Shown here piece after piece: positions 42,710 through 53,754 of a DNA stretch of 64,000 nt. Origin of the DNA: Verpa conica (taxonomy: Eukaryota > Ascomycota > Pezizomycetes > Pezizales > Morchellaceae); contig JAUFSD010000011.1 in assembly GCA_033030425.1 (NCBI GenBank), positions 806,001 through 870,000 of the forward strand. Reading direction: 5' to 3'. Both the position numbers and the translations under genes were made by a program. Positions within the stretch are counted from its first letter, which is position 1. Each line of letters begins with the position of its first letter. The notes beneath the pieces are model-generated. The model made no database searches. It was not told the origin of the DNA and saw only the letters and a program-made list of their open reading frames with translations.

Positions 42710-44329
42710 ATGTCATCTCAAGCATCCACAGACTATCACCACCCCCTTCCCCTCCAAGAGACTCTCTCCTCAATCGTCCCTGAATCCAAGTTTACTACCC
42801 GTTCGCAGATCCTAACAACCCTCAAAAACCTCGAAACACCAAAGCTCGTGATCCTCGACGATGACCCTACAGGTACCCAAACGTGCCACGATATCGCTGT
42901 TTTAACGGTTTGGGATATCCCCACTCTACAGTCTGAGCTCCTTAGCTCTCGTCCTGGCTTTTTTATTCTTACAAACTCACGTGCATTCCCACCTACCGAA
43001 GTTCGCCCACTTATTAAGGAGATATGCGAAAACCTCCAGATAGCTGCTGCTGCTGCTGCCCAAACCTTTGAAATTGTTTTACGTGGTGATTCAACGCTAC
43101 GTGGACATTTCCCTTTAGAGCCAGAGATTGTTGAGGAGGTTTTCGGAAAGTCTGATGCATGGATATTAGCCCCGTTTTTCTATCAGGGCGGGCGGTATAC
43201 GATTAATGATGTGCATTATGTCCTAGAAAAGGAAACATTAGTTCCAGTAGGTCAAACACCATTCGCTAGCGATGCGAGCTTCGGGTTTCGGAGCAGTAGC
43301 CTCCGGGATTATATACAAGAGAAGGCGCCAGGAAAATTCAAGCCAAAGGATATTGTCTCTGTAACACTAGACGATATACGGAATGGTGGTCCTTCAAGGG
43401 TAGAGGAGAAACTACTGGCATTAGCTTCCGGAAGCATTGTTATTGTTAATGCGGCGGCCGAATCCGACATGGATGTTTTTTCAGCAGGGCTTTTAGCTGG
43501 TATATAAAATGTTTCAGTTAGATATATCTAAAACTTTTGTTTATTTGACTTGCTCACTGAATACCATGCGCAGCCGAATCCCGTGGGAAGAAATTCATCT
43601 TTCGCACAGCCGCAGCATTTGTGTCTTCACGACTTGGCATCATCCCCAAGCCCCCTATGTCAGCACAAGATATAGACCTCAGATCCAACAAGGGTCCCGG
43701 TGGCCTAATCGTTGCCGGCTCTTATGTCCCGAAAACGACAGCACAACTAAGCTCTTTAATGTCTCTCAGGGGGAGTAAACTCCAGGTTTTAGAGCTTAAT
43801 GTCACAGCTCTGATCTCCAACAACAGAATTAATAATGATCTTATCAAGAACACTGCCGAAGCTGCATCCACTGCTATCAGCGAGGGGCATGACGTCTTGA
43901 TTATGACAAGCCGAACACTCATTAAGGGCAACAACGCTGTAAGCTCACTTGGTATCGGTGGTGCTGTTGCAGCTGCGTTGGTGAAGATTGTCCAACGTAT
44001 CTCTACACGACCGCGGTACATAATTGCAAAAGTACTGTATACTAGCACAACATCTTCAAAAACTAAACCAATAGTATTGCTAACAAAAGCTTAACTATAA
44101 ATAGGGCGGCATCACATCTTCGGATATTGCTACCAAAGCTTTATGCATGAGAAGGGCAATGGTAATTGGGCAAGCAGCGCCAGGAGTACCTTTGTGGAGG
44201 TGTGACGAAGAGACGAGCCAATATTCCGGTGTTCCATATGTGGTCTTTCCAGGGAACGTTGGTGGAGATGATGCGCTGGCGGAAATAGTTGAGAGCTGGT
44301 CCGTTCAAGGCCATGATGTTTCTGTATGA
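42710..44329 (+). CDS. Four-carbon acid-sugar kinase (OtnK/DtnK, DUF1537 type, 490 aa)
   Basis: The family phosphorylates four-carbon acid sugars (3-oxo-tetronate, erythronate or threonate type) with ATP. Exons 42710-43499, 43574-44031 and 44105-44329 join in phase to 491 codons. The N-terminal sugar-binding domain begins at LVILDDDPTGTQTC, with VLRGDSTLRGHFPLE and APFFYQGGRYT following. The C-terminal nucleotide-binding domain has GPGGLIVAGSYVPKT, KGGITSSDIATKAL (Gly-rich) and FPGNVGGDDALAEIV. The start MSSQAST is preferred over the upstream in-frame ATG at 42578 because homology begins well after it. Together with the upstream DenD-like gene it makes a plausible oxidation-then-phosphorylation module. 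Confidence 0.88.
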
Positions 44330-44708
44330 AATCTCACTTAATCCATTCAAGGAAGTTGCATAAGAATGACATTGGTTAAATGTTGTCACTTGGTTTGAGT
44401 TAGAGCGGCCTAAATTCTCAAGTATATAGAACCAGCCTTGTAATAGACAAGAATGAAACTCTACCCTAAGGTCAAGTATCATAGCGTGCGTTTATAGGCA
44501 CTAAACGAATTAAACCAAGGAGAAAAGGTACTTAATTGGATGTACGTGTTCGGCCCTTTATTTACACGAATGAAAAAATCCCATAGGGGGTATAATAGCT
44601 TAACCAACGTATACTTTCCATTGGAAATGACCAATAAACCGGTTCTATATTTTTCGGGAAGCCTTGTACTACGAAGGCCATCGTAAGGTACCTTTGTAAG
44701 GCGCAGCT
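44330..44708. other. Gap before the copia element
   Basis: Original spacer between the kinase and mutarotase genes, about 655 bp before the insertion at 44709. Nothing else is seen. Confidence 0.4.
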
Positions 44709-45033
44709 TGAAAAACAACAGACTAAGTGTGTAGATAATAAGATAGAGCAAAGAACAAACTTGATTGATACCTAAGAAAAGACGCAGGAAAAGCCTGCTT
44801 ATATAGTTACAAATCTGCTAACATAGAAAACATTCCGTAATCCCAAATACAAAATAAAAGCCAATCCGTTGCCATACAATTCTTCCGATGCTCGGATAGA
44901 ATTTCCTTCCATCGGTCATACTGTTCCCCTGCCTGGTTACCCTGCCGGACCATCCGGGATTCTATTCCTCCGGTGTTGCCACACCCCGTATTCGTCATAC
45001 CTTTAACTTCACAGAGTATCACTTATTCCAACA
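44709..45033 (-). repeat. 3' LTR of the full-length copia element (left side)
   Basis: On the minus strand it starts TGTTGGAATAAG and ends GTTTTTCA. Confidence 0.94.
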
Positions 45034-48000
45034 CCCTCCCTTGCTCAAGACAGTTAAGTTGTTTAAGAAAAGTTACATGTTTTAAACGCCCCAGTCCCTT
45101 AGTAAATAAATCTGCTGCATTACCCGCAGTTGGTATATATGAAAGTAAAAAATCTCCTGCTGAATATCTTTCTCGAATGTAATGAAAATGAGTTTCGATG
45201 TGTTTTGATCGACGATGAAAAACTGGATTCCTGGTAAGAGCTAGCGACCCAGTGTTGTCGCCAAATAATTCGTAGAGACGCTTGTCTTTTGTCCAGAGTG
45301 CTAGTTCGTCGAGTCCTCTTTTTAGCCATACCATTTGTCTGGCTGCTTCCGATAGTGCCATGTATTCCGCTTCTGTTGACGAGATAGCTACTGATTTTTG
45401 TTTCTCAGTTTTCCACGTAATCAGGCAGTTATTAAGTAAAAAACAGTTGCCAGAAAAAGATCTTCGGAAGTCCATATCGGAGGCGTGACTCGCATCAGCG
45501 AATCCCTTCAGTAACATGTCTTGGCTGGGTACTCGTGGATACACTAGCGCTTGGTGAATAGTTCCTCGCAGGTAACGAAGTACTCTTTGTAGTGCTATTG
45601 TGTGTTCTGGTCCTGGATTAGACGAGAATTGTGACAAAAAGGTTACCGCGAATGCTATGTCTGGTCGAGTGCCTAGTGCGGCGTACATTAATGATCCTAC
45701 TACTGCCTGATAATGCGCTATTTCCAGACTGGTGGCTGTTCCTGGTTCTGACGCTACTAGTCCGTGATTTTCGAAGGGAGTGGTGACTGTTCGGCATTCC
45801 ATCATATCGAATCGTTCGAGAACTTGTTGGATGTAGGCTGACTGGCTAAGAGCTATTTGCTGTTCGGAGACCGTTACTTTTATCCCAACTATCCAACTTA
45901 TTTTTCCCCCATCTGTCATTCGAAAGGTCTTGGCCAAGTGCGAGGCCACTCGCTTGTCTTCTGCTGTGTCGCAGAAGAAGGTCCCTAAGTCATCAACAAA
46001 GACAGCTATGATTAGGGTCCCGTTCTGATTTATGAACACGCTTGGGTCGAAGGAGCTTCGTTTTAGTCCTAAGGTTTCGAGTTCTTTGAATAGCACTGCG
46101 TGCCATTCTCGAGGTGATTGTTTTAATCCGTAGAGAGTTTTTCGAAGTTTTAGTACTTGTCCCCCTTCTACTTCGTACCCTAGTGGTTGTTCGACATACA
46201 CCTCTTCTTTTAATTTTCCGTTTAAGAAGGCGTTTTTTACGTCGCTTTGTCGTGTGTCCCATTTGGCTGAGTGGGACGCCATAATTGCAAATAGCATTCT
46301 TAGGGACTCGTACCGAAATACCGGGGAGAAGGTTTCTTCGTAATCGATTCCGTACACCTGGGAAAAACCTTTGGCCACAAACCGTGCTTTGTATCGAGTG
46401 ATTTCTCCGTTTGGTCCCAGTTTTTGGGTATACACCCATCTGCTTTTGACCACTTTTTTTGGTTGGGAGGGTCTTGGAACTACTTCCCATACTTCGTTGA
46501 GGATTAGTGCCTCGTATTCTTCTTTCATGGCTTCTTCCCATTTTTCTTTGTCTTTGCCGCTCGTGGCTTCTTTGAAGGTCATAGGGCAGGATGTAATCGT
46601 CAGGAGTTCTTCCACCAAGCGGGCTGGTTTCTTGGTCTCCCTTTGCCCTTTTCTTCTGACCAGGGGAATGTCGGCGTCTTTTGGCTTGACCCACTCGTTA
46701 GGGTGACTCGGTGCGCTTGGTGGTTCCGATCCGAGTGGCCATCGTGGAGGAGTGGAGGGTCCCTGATCTACTTCTTCCATTTCTTCATCTTCGAAAGTCA
46801 TGGTTATTTCCCCTTCTTCTTCTTTATCACTTTCCGAAGATTCGTCTGAAGTTTCTTGTTTTTCTCTGAAGTCTCCAGGGAAGCTGACAAATTCTTTTGA
46901 TAACGGGGGTGGTAGTTCTTGATCGGGAGACTGAGGGGGAACAACCAATTCTTCTTCTTGCCTTGTTTCGGTTCTTTCTTCTTTTTCTGAGTCTGACGAC
47001 GAGTCAGAGGACGAAGAGGATGAGGAGGGGGAGGAGGACGAGGACGAGGAGGAAAAGAGTCGCTTGGGAAAGAAACCACTTGAAGCTTCTTTGTTTTTTC
47101 CGGTAGGTTTCTCAAACCGAACGTCTCTGCTCCGAATTATCTGTTTCCTGGTAGAGATATAGACTCGGTACTCTTGTTGGCTTTCTCCAAATCCACAGAT
47201 CTTGCCTTCTTCTGCTCTGGGGGATAATTTAGTTCCTGGTTTTCTTGCTTCTGGTGGGCAAAAAACATAGGCTGTTTCTCCTAAGTAGCGCAGGTGTCCT
47301 ATCGTTGGTTTCCGTTTGTAATATGCTTCGAAGGGGGTTTGTTTTTCTAGTGATGAATGCGGTAAGCGATTTTTGACATGAGTTAACATTGCCACTGCTT
47401 CCCCCCATAGACTTGGTGGTAATCCCGAGTTGACCCCCGCAGTTCGAACTAGATCCTGTATTGTGCGATTGAACCTTTCTGCTACCCCATTTGACTCATG
47501 GGAATAGGGAACAGTTGTTTCGTGTTTGATCCCCTTCTGGCTGAGTATTTCTTTGAGAGTGGTATTGACATACTCTCCTCCATTGTCCGTTCGAAGCCTT
47601 TGTACGGTTAGGCCTGTTTGTGTTTCTACCGCTAGGATATACTTCCTGATTGCTTCTGGTGCGTCGCTTTTGTTTTTGAGTAGGACAACCACGGTAAACC
47701 GTGAAAAATCATCGATCAGGGACATAAAATAATGGTACCCCCCTGGTGTCTGGGTCGATTGTTTTCCACTAAGGTCTGAGTGGATTAGTTCTAGTATCCT
47801 GGATGTTTTGGACGTGCTAGAGGCTCATGGTAATTTGGTGGCTTTTCCTAGTTGGCAGGCTGTACATCCTTCGAATTTGTCGGGAAGAATTTGAGGATCT
47901 TGTACCATCTTCCTTATTTTTCTTAGTCCGTCTGATGGGAGATGGCCTAATCGTTGATGCCAAAGTGAGGATTTGCTGATTGTCAGTGCCGTTGCCGTGA

Positions 48001-49462
48001 CTTCGGCTTGGTCCAGTGTGTACAGGCGGCTTTGTTCGTCTAGAGTTACTTTTCCTTGGATTACTCCATCCTTTAATATCCGTATTTCTTTGCCTTTTCC
48101 TTCCATGGTAAACCCTTTTTCAGCTAACCTTCTCCACGATATGAGATTGGTGTTACCAAGTTTGGGTACGTGAAGTACTTTGGTTAGTACTATTGGCATT
48201 ACGGATCCTTTGATGTGGGCCGTGCTGTTTCCGGAAATTGGGATGTTGTGTCCTGCCGCGTTGACCATTCCTATTTGTGCCGTAACTGGTCCAAAGGTTC
48301 TTCCTGACATATGATCGGTGGCTCCTGTATCGAAGATCCACTGGTCTTGTCTCCCAGTGGACGTTGTAAGGCAGTGATTATTTTGTTTGGTGACCATCAG
48401 GGGGTCGGCAGGTCTTTCCCAGTTCATGTCTGTCCACTCATCGGCATACTCCGGTGCACTTATTTTGGGAGAGAATTCGGGGTACTCAGTATCAATAAAA
48501 CACTGATCTATGAAGGAGGTGTACGGTGTAGTGGTGACCCAGCATGCTACTGTTATCTCGCTTATGTTGGCCGAATTCTGTTTGGCTTCTTTCTTTGGCT
48601 TCTTTTTCTTATTGCATTCCTTCGTAGTATGACTTTTGTAGTAGTCGCCGTTTTTCTTGCAGTAGCTGCATTCTTTGGTAGGATCCCTGCTAGGTGGTTT
48701 CCCTCCTGCTGGTTTCTGCCCATTTTTGATGTTAAAGGATCCTGCATCCGGTCCCGAAATCTCTCGATTCTGGGCAATAGCCATGAGTTTGTCGTGTATC
48801 TCGGCAAATGTGATGGACTCCTTGCTGAGAACATTTTCAACTACGTTTGCAATGCTTTCGTGTCTGAGGGTTTGTAGCAGAAAATTCTTCTTGGACATGT
48901 TCGACTTGGTCATGTTTTTGAGGTGCCAGGCAAAGTCGTCTGCATCTTCTTTCTGGGCTCCTGCGCATTGTTGTACGACTGTTCGCCATATATTGGCAAA
49001 AGTGGTGAGGTGGTCTTTGAGTGAAATCTCGGGTGAGTACTGTAGACTCGTGAGATTGGCGAACGTCATGAAAAGTGTGGTGACAGTTTGGAGATCAAAC
49101 TGTTCTTCCAGTGCTTTCCACAGGACTGCCGGGTTCCCATCTTGAGGGATCACATCCTTGACTTCTTCGTCGATGTTGTTGAGAATGAAGGAGACTGCCC
49201 AGTTGGTCTTGTCTTCCCACTTTCGGTGTGCCTTTCTGTAGGTCTTCTGTTTCGCTTGGTGATCCGTAGCGGATCCTTCGGAGGTGGAGTCGTATTCTCC
49301 AGGATCCACCGGTTCTTTGGCGGTACCTTTGACGAGATCGATCGTTCGGTAGTATTTGAGTGCGACTTCGGCTTCGAACCTCCATTTGCGGTAATTATCT
49401 TTGCCTGTGAGTTTTTTGGCAAGAGTTGGAATACGGCTGGGGCTGCTTTCGTTGTCAGACAT
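45023..49462 (-). CDS. Copia Gag-Pol polyprotein with one in-frame stop (about 1,480 codons)
   Basis: One continuous frame from ATG 49462 (MSDNESSPSRIP) to 45023, broken only by TGA at 47825-47827; the flanking frame is open on both sides. Domains in order: Gag (about 49462-48740), a CCHC-like knuckle with CSYCKKNGDYYKSH-T-KEC (about 48680-48610), retropepsin with WIFDTGATDHMSG (about 48340), integrase zinc region (H-x-RLGH ... CTACQLGK, about 47960-47830), integrase core (SLIDDFSRFTVV, TDNGGEY, HESNGVAERFNRT), a Ser/Asp/Glu-rich linker, RVT_2 reverse transcriptase (KARFVAKGFSQ, DVKNAFLNG, FVDDLG), and RNase H (GFADASHA, STEAEYMAL). The catalytic box reads FVDD, acceptable for copia. The stop could come from CGA by one C-to-T change and would truncate the protein before the integrase core unless read through. 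Confidence 0.92.
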
Positions 49463-49566
49463 CGTTTCGAAGTGTTTTCAAACGGTATGGATCAAAGAGA
49501 TGTTTTTTTGAGAGTCTTGTTGTTTGTGCGTAGTGGAAGCTTTTTTATCGAGCCGGGCTCATAACC

Positions 49567-49891
49567 TGAAAAACAACAGACTAAGTGTGTAGATAATAAG
49601 ATAGAGCAAAGAACAAACTTGATTGATACCTAAGAAAAGACGCAGGAAAAGCCTGCTTATATAGTTACAAATCTGCTAACATAGAAAACATTCCGTAATC
49701 CCAAATACAAAATAAAAGCCAATCCGTTGCCATACAATTCTTCCGATGCTCGGATAGAATTTCCTTCCGTCGGTCATACTGTTCCCCCGCCTGGTTACCC
49801 TGCCGGACCATCCGGGATTCTATTCCTCCGGTGTTGCCACACCCCGTATTCGTCATACCTTTAACTTCACAGAGTATCACTTATTCCAACA
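49567..49891 (-). repeat. 5' LTR of the full-length copia element (right side)
   Basis: 325 bp, same ends as the left copy. A TATA-like TATATAAG (minus strand) lies near 49660. Confidence 0.94.
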
Positions 49892-50058
49892 CAGCTTTCC
49901 TAGACCAACCCAACAACAAATGCTGTACTGCGGTCCAAAAAAGAAAGCCATTTCTGCACTTTCAGTAGGCTGCGGCCCTCTGGGCAGTGACAAAATTCTA
50001 GGCTGCCATTTGTGAGCGGGGTCGGGATCGGCAATAACTCAGCCGACCCGACGAGGTG

Positions 50059-50066
50059 TATATAAA
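50059..50066 (+). promoter_or_regulatory. TATA box of the mutarotase-like gene
   Basis: TATATAAA, about 100 bp upstream of the ATG at 50167, in the short native promoter left between the copia insertion and the gene. Confidence 0.5.
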
Positions 50067-50166
50067 CCCCCAGTCCACAACAGCCCCACATTCTTCGGTA
50101 GGCTAGTTGTTACCCCACTATCTCATCCCACAAACAAACATCAAACTCAAGATTTCCGTAAAATCT

Positions 50167-50694
50167 ATGTCTACCTCAGCTTCAACCGAAAACCCTCCTG
50201 AGCAGCGATTCGCGCAGCTTGTGCGTCTCCATGCTTCTGCACTAAGGACTTACAAGGAGATGCACAAGAATGTTTGGCCTGAGGTTCTGCAGGCACTCCG
50301 GGAATGTAACATTCGTGATTGTACGTTCCCGTGGACCTAACCTCTATTTCTTTGAAAACCCTCGCTAACGAACTTCCTTGCTGCCACAATAGACTCAATC
50401 TTCTACGATGATCAATCGGGAATCTTGTTTGCGACCTACAAATACATTGGAGCAGACTACAAGGCAGATATGAAGAAGATGTCAGAGAATGAGAAGGTTC
50501 GGGAATGGTGGGACATTACAGATAGGATGCAGGTTCGCGATACTTTTCTTTAAACTCTACTGCCTTGTTTTAATTTTTTATGAGTATGGCTAACAGATAA
50601 CTTACAGGAGAGCCCAATCGTAGGAGCAATTTCTAGCAAAGAGGGCCCAGGTTGGTGGAAGGGTATGAACGAGGTGTTTTTCATGAAGGATTAG
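50167..50694 (+). CDS. L-rhamnose mutarotase-like protein (RhaM family, 126 aa)
   Basis: The small ferredoxin-fold family interconverts alpha and beta anomers of L-rhamnose. Exons 50167-50320, 50393-50532 and 50608-50694 join in phase to 127 codons. Conserved features are RFAQLVRLH near the start, HKNVWPEVLQALRECNIRDYSIF, a YKADMKKM helix, the Trp pair in REWWDITDRMQ and a C-terminal EVFFMKD. Length is a little over that of bacterial RhaM (about 104 aa) because of an N-terminal extension. It is on the same strand as the epimerase and kinase upstream; before the copia insertion it lay only about 650 bp from the kinase. Whether it acts on rhamnose or on another sugar of that pathway is not known. 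Confidence 0.87.
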
Positions 50695-53600
50695 GCGTAT
50701 ATTATAGATAATTACCTTAGTTTCTGCTTATCTCACGACTATTGACTTCTATAGCGTCTTACTATAGTAGAATAAATACTACTTGACCCTTTTAGCCGAA
50801 TTCTTTCATGAATTTAGTGATTCAACGCGCTTTAAGTCAACCTTATACAGCCGTGTCTAATAAATCCCCGGAGCCCCCCCCCTCATAGCAACTACAATTC
50901 CGCAGACCTCAGCGCAGCTATAAATGCTAGTATTAATATGAGAATACATATAGATACTAAAGAGACTATGTGGATATAAGTGTGTAAAGAAATCCGAGAA
51001 AAATTCCACTTTGGGAGTCCTTTGCCCCTATGGTGTGACCCTCAATAAGTCTTGTCAGTCTACACCAAAACAAACACTTAATCAATACTAGTTCATCAAC
51101 CATTTAATGAAATAGTTCAGAACTAATGGGGTAAGAATTTAATCTTGTAGAATATATATGTATTCAATCTGGGCATTTTTTTGGCCCTTATTGCCTCCAT
51201 AAGTATTGAGATAGAACTCTTAATAGATTAGGGGACTAACTCTCTACATATGAGCCAAGCAACCCAGAGGCCTCACTGTAGAGTTAATTGAACCCATCTA
51301 GCTTATCCTAAGCACTTCTCTTTGCAGAAACTTTATGGTTGTTGATGTATCGCAGGGTGACCCTGTTGCTATGGGGGGGGTGGGGCTCCCGGAATTTATT
51401 AGACACGGTTGTACATCGAGGCGGTGTTAGTTTTATGTTTGGTTACCATGCCTCTGCATCCACATTGATATTTACAATGTCACGACTATATCTTAGATCT
51501 TAGAGGATCTTTTGTTTTAGTATTTGAGCAAAAATAAAGTGAATGTTCCTACTAGGGCCGATGGAACTGAAGACTCGGCGAAGCTTTGTGACAGTCACAC
51601 CTGTAACTAACACAAACGACAACTAGTTCAAGCAAAGCTACATTCAATGTTTTAATCTACTATATACCAAGTGACCTACTCGATACTTTCTATACATACT
51701 ATAACCAAATTGAACTCAAGTATTTTAAGGGTAAATTTCGGTATATTAAGGCTCGCAGAACCCCCGGCTCTATCTCCACTTCTGACAACTATTCCTAGTA
51801 TGACTTCAATAATTCCCCCTAAGCTAAAGCTGTGACTAAATATAACGCTTATATTGGCACTCTGCTCGAGACCCTTACTAACGTTGACTATGATGCCACT
51901 AACCTATTGTTATCGGTCAAGCTTTGATTGTCTCTCTAGCGGATTGACCGACAGAAAATTTCCGAGCGTTGATTTAATGCTACGCACTTAAGTCCGCACA
52001 ATTAAACTCTACCTAATCACCTACACTTATTTAGACTTGGGCTAGAGAAGGCAGATACGAGACTTCAGAGACTACTAATGAAGTATCTCCCAGGAACTGA
52101 TAATGAGACTAGGAAGGCGCGTGGACTGATCTACGAGCTAGGGGATGGAGCTCTGCAGTAAGGGCTGTGCAGCACCAGGAATTTAATATCTGGGGTTTTG
52201 GCAGGTTGGTGTCTAACCTGTAAGTCTGATTGCCGTGACAAACTTTTCTTTATTATACGGGGACAAAAATAGCCACTCATTTACCCAGTGAAAACTAAAG
52301 TACCTCCACCTTTAAAATCCAATAAATTGATCAGACAAAGATAAAAACTTTACAGAAATGACCAAATAAATTACTGGACACTTATCCATACCAAGGGAGC
52401 AAATAGAATGTGCTACTTCAATCTAATCTTCTATTCTCAGGATGCCTTGGTATCCAAAACCACTTTTTGTTCTCTATTAGGTATTTTAACTCAGTAGAGA
52501 ATATCACTGTAAACATAAATACCCTATTGAATTCTACCATATAATAGCCAAAAAGTAGGGGTTTTATTTCTATAATGTAGCTGTTCAACGCGAGGGGCAC
52601 GTATGGATTTTTTATATCGATATATGAAGCAGCATCCGCTTGACCTCCTGCTGTGTACATGTAGTATCGGGGCCTTCGCTGGCCTTGGCACCAACCCACG
52701 TCACTGTCTTGGCTAGGATATATCCAGCCTGTATTGTACTACGTCTGCCGGGGTAAGTCTCTCCTGGGAAATAGCCAATAACTTTGGGTGAGGATTGCTG
52801 CTACTGTCAACAGAATTACCCCGGCAAGCGTAGTACGGTGTCTACACTTATATAAATGAAACTGGGGCACGGCTGGGGTTACGCCATTGTGCAATAATGA
52901 ATTCTTACCGGTAGATGAAACGTCAATCCCGATCCCCTACTTGATTAACAAAAATAGCGAAGGGGTAGAGAGTACAGCCAGACCGTACGTCTCTACAATC
53001 GTCAGGGGGATGTGCATGTTGTACAGACATGCAGATGACAGGAAGACTAACTGATCTGCCATGACCTGGGGTTTCTCCCTTCCCTAGCACCAATCACTAC
53101 TGTGTTTGATAAAGGATGTAAGGGAAAGTGTACTCTAATATATGGTACGTGTACATGCAGTTATAGAAGTGCTATTTGGCAGCGTTGGCGGTATTGCAAG
53201 GTTGAACGTAATACATGTATACACATTAGGTCACGGCAGTGTACTTTATAGAACGTTCCCCTCAATACTATACATACATGTACTCTAATACATGTAGCTA
53301 TAGGCCCCCCTATAGTAGATAACTACAACTACAGATCCACTCACATAAGAGTGCGTAGATTTCATTGACTGGTTGCCTTTGGCAATAGTTACGTTTATGG
53401 CTACATTATACACCAAGCCATTCCACAGCCTACTATACAGGTCTTTATCGGGGTTTGTCTAACCAGCCTTGTAGAGGCTGCTCTAGTCACCATACAAGAC
53501 AAGATTCAGCCTCACATTAGGGATCGCACAAGAGTATCAAAATATCACAGCCCGTGTCTTGTGGTATTCCGTCTCTGTGTGACAGGTACACGCAGCTTGT

Positions 53601-53754
53601 ATAAGTTCCTCTCTCCCTCCATTTGCGTGTTGTATACATATACTGCATAGCTATAACCACTTTCCTGCTCTTTACTCCTACCCTTACCCCCCCCCCCCCT
53701 TCCTCTCTACCCCCCAGTCTTACCCCTTTGCGCTCAACCTACGCATAACAGTCA
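50695..53754. other. 3-kb intergenic region with one TIR element
   Basis: AT-rich. It contains the MITE-like element 50848-51411; otherwise no gene is supported. A run of 11 C lies near 53689, just before the vWA gene. Confidence 0.5.
50848..51411. mobile_element. MITE-like element with TIRs of about 45 bp, 564 bp
   Basis: The left end CAGCCGTGTCTAATAAAT and the right end (inverted CAACCGTGTCTAATAAAT) match with one change. The similarity extends imperfectly through GGAGCCCC and the CATAGCAAC block. TA dinucleotides flank both ends (50846-50847 and 51412-51413), as for Tc1/mariner/pogo-type elements. No coding capacity is seen. Confidence 0.75.

Larger units (their letters stand above)
44709..49891 (-). 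mobile_element. Full-length Ty1/copia retrotransposon, 5,183 bp, young
   Basis: Two 325-bp LTRs (44709-45033 and 49567-49891) are flanked by the exact TSD CAGCT (44704-44708 and 49892-49896). The LTRs differ at only two positions that I can find, both transitions (near 44909 and 44925), which indicates a recent insertion. The gag-pol frame between them has a single stop. It lies in the spacer upstream of the mutarotase-like gene and may alter its expression. Confidence 0.95.
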
